DNA from: Tetranychus cinnabarinus
Taxonomy: Eukaryota; Arthropoda; Arachnida; Trombidiformes; Tetranychidae
DNA: 64,000 nucleotides
Direction of reading: 5' to 3'
Assembly: GCA_022266195.1 (NCBI GenBank)
Contig: WHVY01000006.1
Coordinates: forward strand, 372,001 to 436,000
In this document: positions 1 to 13,347 of the stretch, in pieces
Numbering within the stretch: position 1 is the stretch's first letter
How the letters are laid out: the number at the start of each line of letters is the position of its first letter
Notes under the pieces: generated by a model
What the model was told of the DNA's origin: nothing
The model's input: the letters and a program-made list of their open reading frames with translations, nothing else
The model's database searches: none
Translations under genes and position numbers: made by a program

Positions 1-2309
1 AAAATGCATATGAAATCTAATCTTTTGGTCAATTTAATCAAATTTTTATCTAATGCGTACAAGATATTGAAAAAGGTGCAAACTTAATTTCCGAGGCTGT
101 ATTAATATCTTAATTATTAATATCATTTAGTTCAATCTTTTTTTAGCTACTCAGTGAAAGATAAATCAAACAAAGGTTAAAACTGGCTCATTACAGATCC
201 AAGAAGCTATCAGGAATCATGGCCATTCTATGAATTGATTGAATGATCTGGGCCTAAATCACTCACTTTGATCTCCAATTGTGACAGTTTAGCCATTTGC
301 TGCAAACCAGTTTCAAATTTGAATTTATTAACATCAACTATGCCTGTCAATATTTAAATAGCAGCATGATTCATTAGTGTTTTCTTATTATTTTGATGAT
401 GAATTACATTTTTTTATTATTACTCTTAACTTGATATTCAATAAATTGATAATCTTTTCTTCTTTTCCCAAATTCTTCAATTTACAGTGAATTACACCCT
501 TGAGTATTATTGGCGATGTTTGTAATAATAATAACAATCATTATTATTCTTAACCCAAGGACAGATGACTTGAATCCAATTGAATTTGATAAAGATACCA
601 AAAGTGAAAGTTGAAATAAAACCCGGAGGCCAGAAAAGATAAAGATGGATAAATGAGGTGATTATCTCACTCTTTGACTTCATCTTGCTGTTGTATTTGT
701 CGTCAATCAATAAGAAGTTACCGTGTTGATTGTAATTATCGTCAAACTCATGAGTCGAACAGTAAAGCAGCCTAAATGACAGGAACCCCTAAAAAAGGGT
801 GAAAAAACAATTTCATTTTCTTCCAACCAATTCAGTTCAGTCAAGTTGTGAGGTTAAAAATAAATTTGCTAATCAGATTGCTTCAAGCTTCTCTAATTTT
901 TGCCGAATTGAGATTGAGTAAAATCGAAGAGAAATGTTCTGGGAAAAGGGCAAATCACTGAATTTCACCGCTTTCCTCGTATCCTCATCGCCTATCATCT
1001 CAACCATATTCAGGATAAATCATTTTTCTTTAAGAAGTAATTAAGAGTAGATTACACAAGCGACTGATAACTAAAGTAGATCACATTAGCATTTGCTAGC
1101 AAACCAATGTCGAATCATTCAAATTAGATCCGATCGATAGATTTACGCTCTATTCACCTTAACACCTATTCACCTGACCTTAATTAACCGAATCTTGCCA
1201 TAACTTTTAACCAACTTCACCTTAATTACCTCATAGCTCACAAGCTCATCATGTCCTCAAGTCATTCACAGTTGATAATTTACATCTGTGTTTGGTGCAG
1301 GATATAAGAATGAACTACTGACTTCAAATGAATTTAACAGAATGATAAACAAATATTGATACTTGATACATTTAACCTCTGGGCCAAGTACTTAATTTGA
1401 TTTAATTTCAACTTTCTTCCACTTTCTCTGTTAAACAATGTCTGTCTCCATGGATAGACTCAAGATCAATGGACCAGATCAAGATCAACTGAATTCAAAT
1501 CAACTAATTCATTATTATTTCATTGCAGGTTGAACTTGATCAAGATCAAATTGGTTGACTCGTGATAGAAGTATCAAAGAATGGAAGCTTGAATTGAACA
1601 ATCAACCAACGATGAAAGCCGATATTAATGCCATCATACTCATTAACTCATGCAAATTAGACATCATTTTGAATAACCATGAAAAGAGTTAATGAATCGT
1701 CTAATTTGTTACAATTTTCAATCTCATCTCATCTCAATTTTACCATTCATCATCTTATCTTTTCTTCATCAATATTTAATAATGATTATCTTATAAATAT
1801 CACTCTTTCCATCGTCATATCCCTACTTTGAGCCTATTGACGGTCGCGCGCTTCAACGAACCCAAATTTAAACTCGTTCCGAATATTATTACTCCTTCGT
1901 CCTCATCAGCAGCTCCCACCTTCCTCTTCCTCTTCCTTCATCTCACTCTTTCTCTCTCACTTTTTCTCTCTCATTCTTTCGTAATGATGCCTAAAGAAAA
2001 ACTTTATTTCACTTTCATAATCATCAAGTTAATGATCTCAGTTGAATCAAGTGACAAAAAAAAACATTTTCGGACATTTTTCTGGAACCAAATAGTCGCT
2101 GTACAATGTATTGAACCTTTTACGATTTAACCCATGAAATTAACATTGAATTGTGCCCTGATATTTAAATCTCTAGTGATTCCGTTGCCTTAAAGCCAAA
2201 GGAATTAAGTTTTACTTGGATCATCATTTAGAGTGTTTTTTCAAAGTAACCCGAAATGTTAAAAGTGCTATTAACGATATGATTTTTACACCTTACGGTG
2301 TTTCAAACT
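1..2309. other. 5' flank without a supported gene
   Basis: AT-rich DNA upstream of the sphingomyelinase gene. I see no exon with protein similarity and acceptable splice sites. The longest open frame (about 1828-2130, +) is a by-product of a pyrimidine-rich tract at roughly 1915-1980 and translates to low-complexity Ser/Leu/Phe. The stretch presumably carries the promoter and 5' UTR of the gene starting at 2310; a short out-of-frame ATG at 2279 could be an upstream ORF in that leader. Confidence 0.6.
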
Positions 2310-5300
2310 ATGACTACAATCAATGTGAATTTGTGTTTAATTATTGTCGTGACTTTTACTTTTCTGTTGTGTAAAGAATGTCATTTGGTTAATTGTGCTC
2401 AGTCAGAGTCTATTTTCTCGATAGGATCCATTTGGCGGAGGCTTCGTGATTGGACTGGATTAACGTCCATAGGTTGGAATTTACATCATGTTCCTTATGT
2501 TCTTCCATGGCATTCATCTGGATCTTCAACACCTCTATCATCCAGTTCGTCTACAAGTTACCGAATAGACGGATTTCATCCAGCCAACCAGCAAGACCCA
2601 AAACACTTGGACAACAATGATAATGATAATAATATATTCAGTCCATTCGGACCTCATTTACCTTTCAAACTCAAAGAATCGATATCATCGTTAACTGGTC
2701 TATCTGGAGCTAATTTGGTCAAAGTAATTACTCGATTATTGCTATTGAATTCTGTTATTTACCATCATGCTTAGCATGTCAGTGTTTCTTTGACTTTATC
2801 AGCAATTTGATAACATCGAGCCAGTTACTGATTTACTTTTTGCAAATAATGATTCTCAATATTAATAGAAAGTGAAGATTGATTCAACGAAGGTTTACCC
2901 TTTATTTAATTAGAAAATCATTATCAATTGATTGTTTGCTTAAGATAATCAAACTGTTTCCTATCGTCAGAATCTTAACTGCACCGTGAAAGGCGAAAGT
3001 TCCAATAAGTGCGTTTAAACAAAAGTTGAATTGTTTGCTTCAATTACTTATTCATATCGATGTTAAGCCAATCTATTAATAGTAATAACCTTAATGACCC
3101 TGGAAAATACAGCAATTAGCTGTTTGATTTCTGGAATTGAGTCAAATGATAAAACATTTTTTAGGAATAATTATTGTTAACTCAGAAAGGTAGATCTTCC
3201 TGTGATAATTTCTTGCATTCAAAAGACAGTTACACTTACCGTTTATTATCAAGCAAAATGAAACTCAATTGAACCCTAATATGTGCGATAAAAATGACGA
3301 ATCTAATTACTTTCCAGTTTTTTAATCAAAATCAAAAGCATAAATTCTGATAAAAGAGATTGTTTTCAGTTTGATTTTCATAAGGCTTCAACTTGATTGC
3401 TTGACATGAACTAAGTACATTAGTACCAGTACAAAAGCCAACCGAACTCATCAAAAGAGATTATCAATAGATTTAGCTTTTTCATTTCCTTAATAATTAG
3501 CTAATTGTCAATTTTCATCTTATCTTCACCAAACAGATAATTGAAGACATGAAAAATGGTATATCTTCATCAGCTTCGTGTATGGCTTGTTTCGCGGCAA
3601 CTGAATTATATCAATCGCCAATGTATTCAAAGAATGGTCTATTTTCAGCAATACGGACAACTTGCAACTCATTGCGACTTCAAAAGCCTGAAGTTTGTAA
3701 TGGTATCGCTCAAAATTATGTGGTAAGAATCTCTTAAAGTTATTTGTATTGATATTTGGGTAAATCTGATAATTTAACTCGAAACAGGAGTCAATTTTGA
3801 CTACTAATTTATACCAAAATAGTGAGTTTGGTTAGCATGTAAAAATATACTTTAAATGAATTCCCAAACATTATTTTTAATCAATAACATCTGTACTTTT
3901 CTTGAATTGATTAGGAGGATCTGGATTACATTGGCGTTCACACCAAATTAACGGCAAATGAGATGTGCTCAACCTTATTGGGTGGTAATTGTGCTCTTGC
4001 TTCGCCTTCAATAAAAACCAATTGGTCTCTTCATTTACCAGACAAGGTTGAACCAATCAAGTCCTTTTCAAATCCAATCAAATCCAATGGTCCACTACGA
4101 GTAACCAAAATCTTACATATAACTGATATTCATGCTGATCTCTTTTACTCACCGGGTTCTGATGCGGAATGTGGAAGACCTGTTTGCTGTCGCTCACATG
4201 AAACTTTATCAAGTCCATCTCAATCATTTGATGATTCCTTGTCCTCCTCTTCACCTCCATCAATATTATCAGCTTTATCATCTGTTTCTTTTCCCGCCTC
4301 ACCATCACCAGCACAGTCAGCTTCACCATTAGCTTCAGTAACTAGTGGCTCAGTTGATACCATATTTAAAAAAAGGTCAGCAGGATATTGGGGTGATTAT
4401 GGTAAATGTGATACTCCTATTGCGACTGTAGTTAGTGCACTGCAAAATATTGCCTCTCATCACTCTGATGTAAGTAAACCAATTTATCGTCTTGATTAGG
4501 ATTAATCATGTTGAAACAGTTACTCATTACCATTATTGATCCAACCACCTAGATTGTTGCCATTAAATACTCGATTGTTGTATTTACCTTCTTGTATTGT
4601 TGTCTAAAAATTGGATAGACTAGCTTTAACCAATATGACAATGAGTTTACTGTTAAACCTTTGCTTATTTATAAATTTATTGTCAGCAATTATAATTGCA
4701 GATTGAAATATTGAAAACAAAATGAATTCAAAAAATTATCACTTTGAATAATTATTGAACGGTTGAAGAAAGTCGTGATTCCATTCAATTATGAACCCAA
4801 AATGACATCGAAATTAAATTGTTATCAATAGATTTGATTAATTGTAATCATTCATTGGACCAAATCTACACTCATTTGTCCTTTTATTGTGCATCATTAC
4901 ATCAAATTGAATAGCTTACGTTGCTAAACAATAAGTCAATTCATTTTTTGGCTTTTCTCGAGCATCAATTAATTAGCAATAAGGAAACAACAAATTAAAT
5001 ATATCCATAGCTGCTAAATTTAATTAGATTGATTTGCAACAAAAGCCTGAATAGAAATGATTTAATCCAAGCAAATTGAATATTTAATAGTGTTAGAGGA
5101 ATCATTGTTAATTGCAAAAATTTGAACCATTTTAAAATTGTAGCAAAAGTACAAGATAATCCCAATTAATTGGCAAACATTAATGGTTAACAAATTAACG
5201 GTAACGAGTTGAATGTGCAAAAATAGTAACTGCAGAGTGATTCCCAGTTAATTGTGATGAAAATGGAGACGCAATTTGAATACAGAACATTGGGAACATT

Positions 5301-7086
5301 GAAAAAAAATGTATTCATAGAACAACATTAAACTAATTTCTCTAGAGAATTAACAAATTGATGATTAATTAAAAATTCACCTCTAATTTCTATTAAATGG
5401 TCTTTTCTCTGTTAAAGGTTGATTACTGGCTTTGGACTGGTGACATTGGACCTCATGATATTTGGAACTCTAGTCGAAATGAAATTTTGAACCATGTTCG
5501 TTACATTACCCATCTTATCAAACAATATTCATCTGTACCAGTTTTTCCAGTAATTGGCAATCATGAGGGATTCCCTGCCAACAGGTATAACAATTATGAT
5601 AAGCCATTAATACATTTGTAGCATCATTATCAAATGCTGTAACAAATGTATTGCAATAACTCAAGCTCTTTGTTTCTTGTTAATGGGACTCTTGTTTTGG
5701 GTTTCAAGTTAATCAATTAATGATAACCATAAGAGATACAGTCTCTATTCATGATTTGTTTGCAGCTCTAATCTTATTATTATTTCATATTAACCTCTCA
5801 ATTTAACCTTAATTACCAGTTAGTTAGTTTTTTCAATCATGATTCCATTTTGTAGGTTTCAATTGCCATTTCATTTTGTCGAGTTAAGAATTGATTGAGA
5901 CTTATTTCCATGTAATTCTTACTTTTTTATTTCTTATTTCAAAGCTAACATTTTGTTGCTAGAAAAATGGTTATAAAAAATGATTATCTTAATGTAATTT
6001 GTATCTATTAACGTCTCATTGTGAATAATAAATTAATTTTTACTACTTTTGTTTACTCAGTTTTCCTCCTCCTGGTATTTCTGGTCATTTATCTGCTTCT
6101 TGGTTATATGAAGTTTTGGCTATTGAATGGTCTACTTGGCTTCCAGAAACTGCTCTTGAAACCTTACGAATGTAAGTAATTGATTAACTGTTTTAAAAAC
6201 TATTGAAATTGTAACTAATCATAATCATTTTCGCTCAATTTCATTTGATTCTATTAATACAGAGGAGGCTATTATTCCGTTCCTTTGGGTCCAGGTCTTC
6301 GCTTGGTAGCCTTAAATACCAATTATTGTGCTCGTCTAAATCCATGGACTTTACTCGACCCTCGTGATCCAGGAGGTCAGTTGAAATGGCTGGTAAATCA
6401 GCTTTATGAGGCTGAAATTTTGGGTGATAAAGTTCAAATTGTGGGTCACATTGCTCCAGACAATAGGGAATGCACTTCATCTTGGGTTGATAATTTCATT
6501 GGAATAATTGATCGATTTCGTGAAACCATTTCTTCCCAATTTTATGGGCACACACACAGGGACGAGTTTCGAGTCTATTATTCACCAATTAACAATTTGC
6601 CAATTGGCAATGCATACATAGGACCCAGTATAACCTCATTTAAAGGCAACAATCCGGGTTACAGGATTTACCAAACCACTTCACAAGGGATGGTAATCAA
6701 TCATGATACTTATTTTTTCAATTTAACCCAAGCCAATTTGAATGGTCACTATGGACCCATTTGGAGATTGGGTTATAATGCATTAATTGATTTAAAATTA
6801 CCTTCACTTGATCCAATCAATTGGAACTTATTTATCAAACGATTACTTACCAATGAACAAGAATTCCAAAGGTTTCATAAGTGAGTCTGCTTTTGCCAAG
6901 AAGTAATTTAAATTGATTAACTAACGACTTTTTCTTGTTCATCATTACAGATTATTTTCTCGTTTTAGTGATGCCTCAATGTACAAACCATGCACATTAT
7001 CTTGCAAACAAGAAATTATCGATGAGCTTCAAGTTTATGTTTCATGGCGTAAATTACCCAAAGCGTTTCGCAAGAATCACAGTTGA
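2310..7086 (+). CDS. SMPD1: acid sphingomyelinase (sphingomyelin phosphodiesterase, SMPD1 family), 7 exons
   Basis: Lysosomal or secreted zinc phosphodiesterase that hydrolyses sphingomyelin to ceramide and phosphocholine. I read the exons as 2310-2723, 3537-3722, 3915-4469, 5418-5584, 6061-6171, 6263-6880 and 6951-7086. All introns are GT-AG and phases agree, giving 728 aa. I chose the ATG at 2310; the frame is open a little further upstream but without another ATG. Residues 1-31 form a signal peptide. A saposin-B domain with six Cys follows (CMAC at its start, about 139-227). The metallophosphatase domain has all expected motifs: ITDIHA (D271, H273), WTGDIGPHD (D394), GNHE (N433, H434), GHIAP (H540) and GHTHRDEF (H574, H576). 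A Ser/Pro-rich stretch of about 50 residues (295-348) lies between the CCRS motif and AGYWGDYGKCDTP, where I recall no such insert in the human enzyme. The protein stops after a short Cys-containing tail. Assignment is secure; the exact paralogue is not. Confidence 0.93.
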
Positions 7087-7429
7087 TTCATTTTCAAACA
7101 ATTTTTAATCTAACTTATTCTTAATGTTGCTTCATTTACCTTTTTGTATTTTTCAACCTTTTCCCTTTAAAACTCATCAATAAATTATAAGTATAAATAA
7201 TTTCAAACAGTTTCACCAAAACACATTCAAGCGAAAAATAAGATTCAGACAAATCTCTTGATTATTGGTTTTTTTTGTAATTTGTGAGCAAAGCAAGTTA
7301 TGAATTTAATTTAAGAAAACCCATTCATGGTAGATTATGGCTATAAATTATTGGTTGTTTACAAATAAAAGGCTACCTAAATTTTTCTGGTTCAGAAATT
7401 GTACCAAGAAATGATTAAGAAGATACATT
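7087..7429. other. convergent 3' intergenic region
   Basis: About 340 bp shared by the 3' ends of two genes pointing at each other. On the minus strand an ATTAAA (plus-strand TTTAAT at 7305-7310) about 120 bp past the beta-galactosidase stop is the best polyadenylation candidate for that gene. I see no further coding content. Confidence 0.5.
7179..7184 (+). other. polyadenylation signal of the sphingomyelinase gene
   Basis: AATAAA lies 93 bp after the stop codon at 7084-7086, and a second AATAA-like string follows shortly after. It fits a compact 3' UTR that ends before the convergent beta-galactosidase gene. Confidence 0.55.
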
Positions 7430-10400
7430 TTAGCCAATGATTTGATTGTTTGATTTTGGAAGTTTAGATAACCAATAATCAAAGGTTTTAGTTTCTGAAA
7501 ACGGTGTTGGTCCGTCAAGAATTGATTGCTCTTGAAACTGAATCGTAACTAAATTATCTTTGTGCTCTTCTTCTGAAGTTGTTCCAAATGTTTCCCAAAT
7601 TATTAAAACATTTTGGTCAGGGTAGGGTTTAAACCAAACTCCAGGAACATAAAGTGTGACCTGAGGTCCGGTGTGTGGCCAGTATTTACCCAGAAGGTGT
7701 CCATTTAGCATAGCAACTCCTTTCGTAAAGTTAGCCATGTTCATAAATGTATCTAAAGGTTTCATTCCTATGGGCAACTGGAATACACTGCGAAACATAT
7801 TTGGATATAAAGGAGGATCAGGAAATGGCGATAACTTGGTTAGGTTCAAATTGAAATTGTCATAATTATTGGGTTTCTCTTTCAGAGCTGAAATGAGGAA
7901 ATTAGACATGTCTTGGAAATAGATATGAGTCCAGTCTGTAATCGTAACTGATCCTAGGTTAACATCACCAATTATTCCCTAAATGATTTAACAGGCAAAA
8001 AACGAACGAGAAAATGAAATGGATTAATTAACTGTTAACATGAAACAAGGGCAATATATTGTTCAGCAAAGTTGTTCAACGATTTAAATAGTTGCAATCG
8101 AGTATGAATGTTCAGCTAATTACTGATAATACAATCATTCTCGTTTGTTTAGAACCAACCTTCATATGAACACAACCAACATTCAAAAGAGTAAAACCGA
8201 CTGACTGTAAAGACACAGAGCTTTCAAAACAACAAAACCAGCTTTCAAATGACCAAAACCTACTTTCATAAGACAAAAACTCTCGAGTTAAAGAGTTACT
8301 TTATTCAGAGTGTAAAAAGAGGATCATCACTAATTTTTCCAATGAATTTCCATTGAAGATGGTAAATCACAATTAATAAGTCAAAATTTATCAAAATGTT
8401 AACTTATATTCCAAGATGCCTCAGAAAAGAAGCAATTAACGATCAACTAAACAGTCTACATCCTGAATAAAAATGCTTCTTTAACTCGAGAGTTTTTGTC
8501 TTATGAAAATGAGTTTTGGTCATTTGAACGCGGTTTTGTTGTTATGAAAACTCTGTGACTTTACAGTCAGCCGGTTTTACTCTTTTGAATGTTGGTTGTG
8601 TTCATATGAAAGTTGGTTCTAAACAAACGAGAATGATTGTAATTCTAGAAGCACAAGGCAAAACCAATGAAAAGAACCATAAAGTGAATATTGCTAACGC
8701 TTACATTTGATTCAAAGCCTCAGCACGAATAGAGCTTGAGACTTGACCATTGACAAAAAAGGAAAAATCATTTTTATGGGAAATATTAGCTTGCCCAGGA
8801 TATCATACGAAACTGAATATTAATTTGAAAAACGTTTCTCAGTTTGTTCAACAACAGATTAATTAAAATACAAAGGCAAGTTGTTCAATTCATCGATTAG
8901 CTGAAGTCATGAGATTTTCAGGTTTCAAATGGTGTGGCTTTTGATAAATTAATTTACAGAAAGCCAAATTCTTGCAATCAATAGTCTGATAAAATGTTAA
9001 TTGTTGTAGTTTGAGTTCAACTCATTCGCAAAAAACAAGCATTTAGATTGGAATATAATCTTTGGTCAATTTATCACAAAGAACCTAAAAAATGGATGTT
9101 ATAAAAGCTGTCGCCCAGAGTGTCAATACGTTATTGTTATTTTTCAATCAAATGTGAATCAACAAATTTATGGGTTCGGGCAATTTTTGTCCAATTTGAA
9201 CTCTCGAAGAAATGTAAAAAGGTAATAAAACGATAAAATCAATTCTTTACCTAAAATCTCAAGCACACTTTGGGAGCCATAAAACAGGTAAAACCTTTCA
9301 ACTAAAGAGCGAAAATCATTCCCCGATTTTAATTTCGCCATAAGAGCAAACCTTTTTTGTCATTACCTATTCAATGCGATTGTAACTTTATAATCTAAAC
9401 ATCAAACAAGTCAAAGCAACAATATTTCATTTATTGTTGTGAACAATAAATAAATAAATTTACCTTTTCTTCGTTAATGTAAGGTCCATAAGATATTCTG
9501 CCTTCATTTTCAACCAAGATAGCTAAAAAAGAACCCAGACGAGCTTCGATTGGTAATTGATTTGCACCGACTGCTCTTGATAATACTCCTTGTCTTACCT
9601 GTGATGATTAGGGAAGAAAGGTTAATATAATTTATCATTAGTATATTCCTGTGAGTTAGTAATTTATTTACCCCATCAATAAAGATGATTGCGCGATCTC
9701 GAAGAGTTGGAATAGACAGTAAAACTGGATCACTGGGAGTACAATTGATTATACTTGAGTAGAGCACAAAACCAGTTGAAACACCAAGAGATTCAAATGT
9801 CATTGGCTTTTCACTTTGTTTCACTTTACCTAGTTCAAGTAGGTCATAAAAATTGAGGTAACGACTTGCTGTGACAGTCAATCTCATTTTTGGTTGGATT
9901 TTGGGTTCTGGTATTTCACCAACAGGTAAATACTAGACAAAGGGAAAGAAGCAGATTAATGAAAAGTATAAAAAATAAGTGCTATAATATATTAATGGAG
10001 ACATTTTTTTATACCTTGGAAATTGTTGAACGGATTTTTAAATATTTATCCGTTATATCGCCTGATTCAGTCAATGGTGCATCATAATCATAACTGGTTG
10101 GTTGAGGTGTTAAATGGCTACCATAGTTAGCTCCAGCACCAAGATCAAAATTGGTACCACCTTCAAACATATACCTAAAAAGATGAAATGATTTAGTGAA
10201 CAGCAACTAAAAGGTCAAATCAAGAGATGGTACCTTGGAAATTAAGTAATTTAGAAATGAAAATTTACAATTTTCATCCGATTAAAATATAAAATCGGGT
10301 TCTTACATGTTGATGGAAACATTCATTGAGAGCATCGTTTCCAAAGTCTTGATAACCAATTCATCAGATGTTACTGAATGTGGCTCTGCCCAATGATCTA

Positions 10401-13347
10401 ACCAGCCAGTATAATATTCAGAGTTGACTAGTGGACCATTTGGTTGGCGTGATCTCAAATAAGAAAAGGATTGAGCTACATCAGTTCCAGGGCCGAAATC
10501 AATGGTTCCAAAAGTACCATTTATAAGTCCACATTTAAGATAACTTAGGGCATTGCCGTCGGTTGTGAAAAGGACAACATCATTATTGGTTAAATTAGCC
10601 ATTAAATCTCGTAAATAACTTGTATAACTGAAATCACAAGCAAAATAAGATCCATATTCATTTTCAACTTGCATCATAATAACTGGTCCACCATTTTTAT
10701 ATAAATACGGGTTGAGTCGTGGTAAAAGATAATTGAACCAACGATTAACATGATTCAGATACCGAGAATCATTTGATCTCAATGCCATTGATGGATCTTC
10801 AGTCAACAACCAAGACGGTAAACCTCCCTGTAGTACAACAAAATACATGATTTCAATTAACGACCAGAAACTGCATTTTCTTGCTCATTTTTGACCAAGT
10901 AAACATTACCATATCACGCTCTGCACAGATATATGGACCAGGCCTTAAGATAACCAAAAGATCATGTTTCTGGGCCATTTCAATGAAACCAAACAAATTC
11001 AGGTTATCCTCAAAGTTGTAAACACCAATGGATGGTTCATGAGATCGCCATTCAATATACCTAAATAATGGAGCAAACAAATATATAAATAACACTATTA
11101 GTTGAGGAAATGTGATTTGAATAAAATTAACTTACGTTTGAATTGCATTGAGACCAGCACTACGCATTTTAATCATCCGATCAGACCAATACTCGACTGG
11201 AACCCGAAAATAATGAAATGAACCAGAAACATATTGAAAAGGTTGTCCATCCTTGAGAAATACATTGTTAGACCAATCAATTTGAAACTGTCTCTGACCA
11301 AATGAAACCTAAGAGGCATTTGAAGGGCAAAACAATGGATCAATTATTTTAATACAGTTTAATAATAGAAGCAATTAATACATTGGATAATACTTTAGAC
11401 ACTTGCAAGGTTAATCATGTTTCCACAATTATCCTGAAGTTTCTTATTATACAGCCATGTGAGTCCATTGTATTAATAACAATCAACTCCACCCAAAATT
11501 AGCTTCATTAATTTCAAATATCTTTCAATCCAATAATTAATCAAGCAATCATGATAGCATTTATCATGACCTTACTCCAAACTTGGTCAGAGTTGACAAA
11601 GTCAAAACAATAATCACCTTCACTGTCTGCCTTGGAGTACATTAATTAACTATTAATTAACCAATAAACCTTTTGACCATTATTAAAGATGATAGCTATT
11701 GATGGACAAAATAAGGAACCTGATTGAATCAATGATTCAACTACAGATCAATACTTGATGTAATTTTTCCCATTTTCAAATGCTCTTATTAAGGTCAATT
11801 GATGTTTTATGGTCAAAAATACAGATTTATACAAAATTAAGTTGGAGTCGATTGATTTTCGTGATACTCACAACTAATTGTAACCATTCATGCTGAATGA
11901 TCAAACTGATGATCAAGCACAGTTTAGGAATTGACAATTAATCCTAATAATTTAGAGTTTAGATCAGCTGAAATAACTCAATGGAAAAGCAATTTACTCA
12001 ATAATAGCTTATTATTCCTAGGAATTGCTGCTGATTAAAAGCAATGGTAAATAATCAAAATGTGCAAGTCAAGAAAATCTGGTTAACTTTCCTAAAACTA
12101 ACCAGAATTTTTTGGGTAACTATTCAAAATGCATTGTAACTCTGTTGATCAATATTTAGGTTTTAATATTCAAACAAAATAGTGAATTAACATCTCACAA
12201 TTATCATAATGATGGATATTGATTAACAATTAATTAACCTGCGCATTATAATTCAATAAATGGGGGTTAAAAGCTATCAGTTTAAGGAAATGCATAATTA
12301 CATGTAGGTTAAGTCATATGTTTAGATTTTATAAAAGTTACGTTTCATGTACACTCTTTTCAATGGCATAAGTTGTATAAATCATGTTACATAATTCAGT
12401 GAATGATTACCGCTAGTTATCATGACACTCGGTGATATGATAATGAACTCGGGATTCGCCCTCTTGCATATACCTATCAAGTCACCTCGCAATCGTTATT
12501 TAATTATACTTATAAAACCTGCGTTTATCAAATTGAAGCAATAATACATTGTTAACCATCTTACATGATAAACTTAAAGTTAATCAAAAGATTAATACAA
12601 ATAGCATTCAAGTGAATCTTGAGATGAAGAAAGACTGAATTACAATGTATTTTCATTGAATAAAGATGATTATCATGTAACTGTGCTATTGGAATATCAG
12701 GCTATTTGAAGGGAAAAAAAGGAAATGAAAATGGAGAAAAATAAGTTTGATTTGGTCCAATGGAAACATTTATCAGATATTTTATTGTAATCATTATTTT
12801 TGACAAAGGAAAAATGATTAACCTGTGATACATTAAGAGGCAAAGAGTAAGCTTTGTTAACAAGTGACTAAATAGTTGACAATGTTAGATGAAAATGATA
12901 AAAATGGCAGTCAACAAAATGGAGGCAATGGAATGGAAAAAACCAGTCGAAAAAATCGGTTGAAAAAAAAGAGTTTAGAGAAACGTTTTTTAATTTCAAA
13001 TAAAAAACGGTTTTTTCAAATATTTTCCCTCTTTGTTTACATTTAAGCTTTATTTTTTCAGGAACTGATTCAGGACTAACGATTTGATAAAAAGTGAACC
13101 TTGTAATTGAAATTTATTAGATAACGAAAGGTAGGTTTACAATTAATGATGCATTAAATTGTACACAAATCTGATTCTTGTCAAATACACTTGAATGTTA
13201 CTAATAGCTACAAAGGGTTTTAATAAGAGGAAATGTTAGGCAAATTGTATCAAAATTTGACATTTAATTATGATTAAACTATTAATACGCACTTACCCGG
13301 GTAATGAGGAAAATCAAGAGAAGGATAATAGTTGCATGTAAATCCAT
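7430..13347 (-). CDS. GLB1: lysosomal beta-galactosidase (glycoside hydrolase family 35), 8 exons
   Basis: Retaining beta-galactosidase that removes terminal galactose from glycolipids and glycans in the lysosome. In gene order the minus-strand exons are 13347-13297, 11308-11136, 11060-10910, 10827-10307, 10174-10015, 9932-9672, 9598-9464 and 7978-7430. Every junction is GT-AG with consistent phase, and the product is 666 aa, close to human GLB1. Exon 1 encodes a signal peptide (MDLHATIILLLIFLITR). Key motifs are ILRPGPYICAERDMGGLPSW near 105-131, GGPVIMMQVENEYGS with the acid/base Glu at 182, and VNSEYYTGWLDHW with the nucleophile Glu at 262. The spacing of 80 residues between the two Glu equals that in human GLB1 (E188/E268, recalled). 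The C-terminal jelly-roll region includes FIDG, VENEGRISYGPY and MLNGHLLGKYWPHTGPQ. Intron 1 is 2.0 kb; intron 7 (1.5 kb) carries a foldback element. Confidence 0.95.
8130..8641. mobile_element. foldback MITE-like element with TA flanks
   Basis: Two inverted arms of about 165-180 bp (8132 to about 8312 and about 8461-8639) are nearly identical when one is reversed. They start CAATCATTCTCGTTTGTTTA and end with its complement, and surround a spacer of about 150 bp without coding capacity. TA dinucleotides abut both ends (8130-8131, 8640-8641), as expected for a Tc1/mariner-type target duplication. It lies in intron 7 of the beta-galactosidase gene. The transposon family is inference from structure; no transposase is present. 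Confidence 0.8.
11309..13296 (-). other. beta-galactosidase intron 1
   Basis: A 2.0-kb AT-rich intron between the signal-peptide exon and the first catalytic-domain exon, bounded by GTAAGT and a CTCTTAG acceptor. I see no nested exon. Confidence 0.7.

Noticed and set aside
1828..2130. 100-codon plus-strand frame before the sphingomyelinase gene
   Set aside because: It starts without ATG and is carried by a CT-rich tract; the residues are low-complexity and match no family.
4078..4332. Two frames overlapping exon 3 of sphingomyelinase
   Set aside because: Shadows of the coding frame, created by the repetitive Ser/Pro codons.
7671..7865. Plus-strand frame opposite the last beta-galactosidase exon
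   Set aside because: Shadow of a well-supported minus-strand coding exon.
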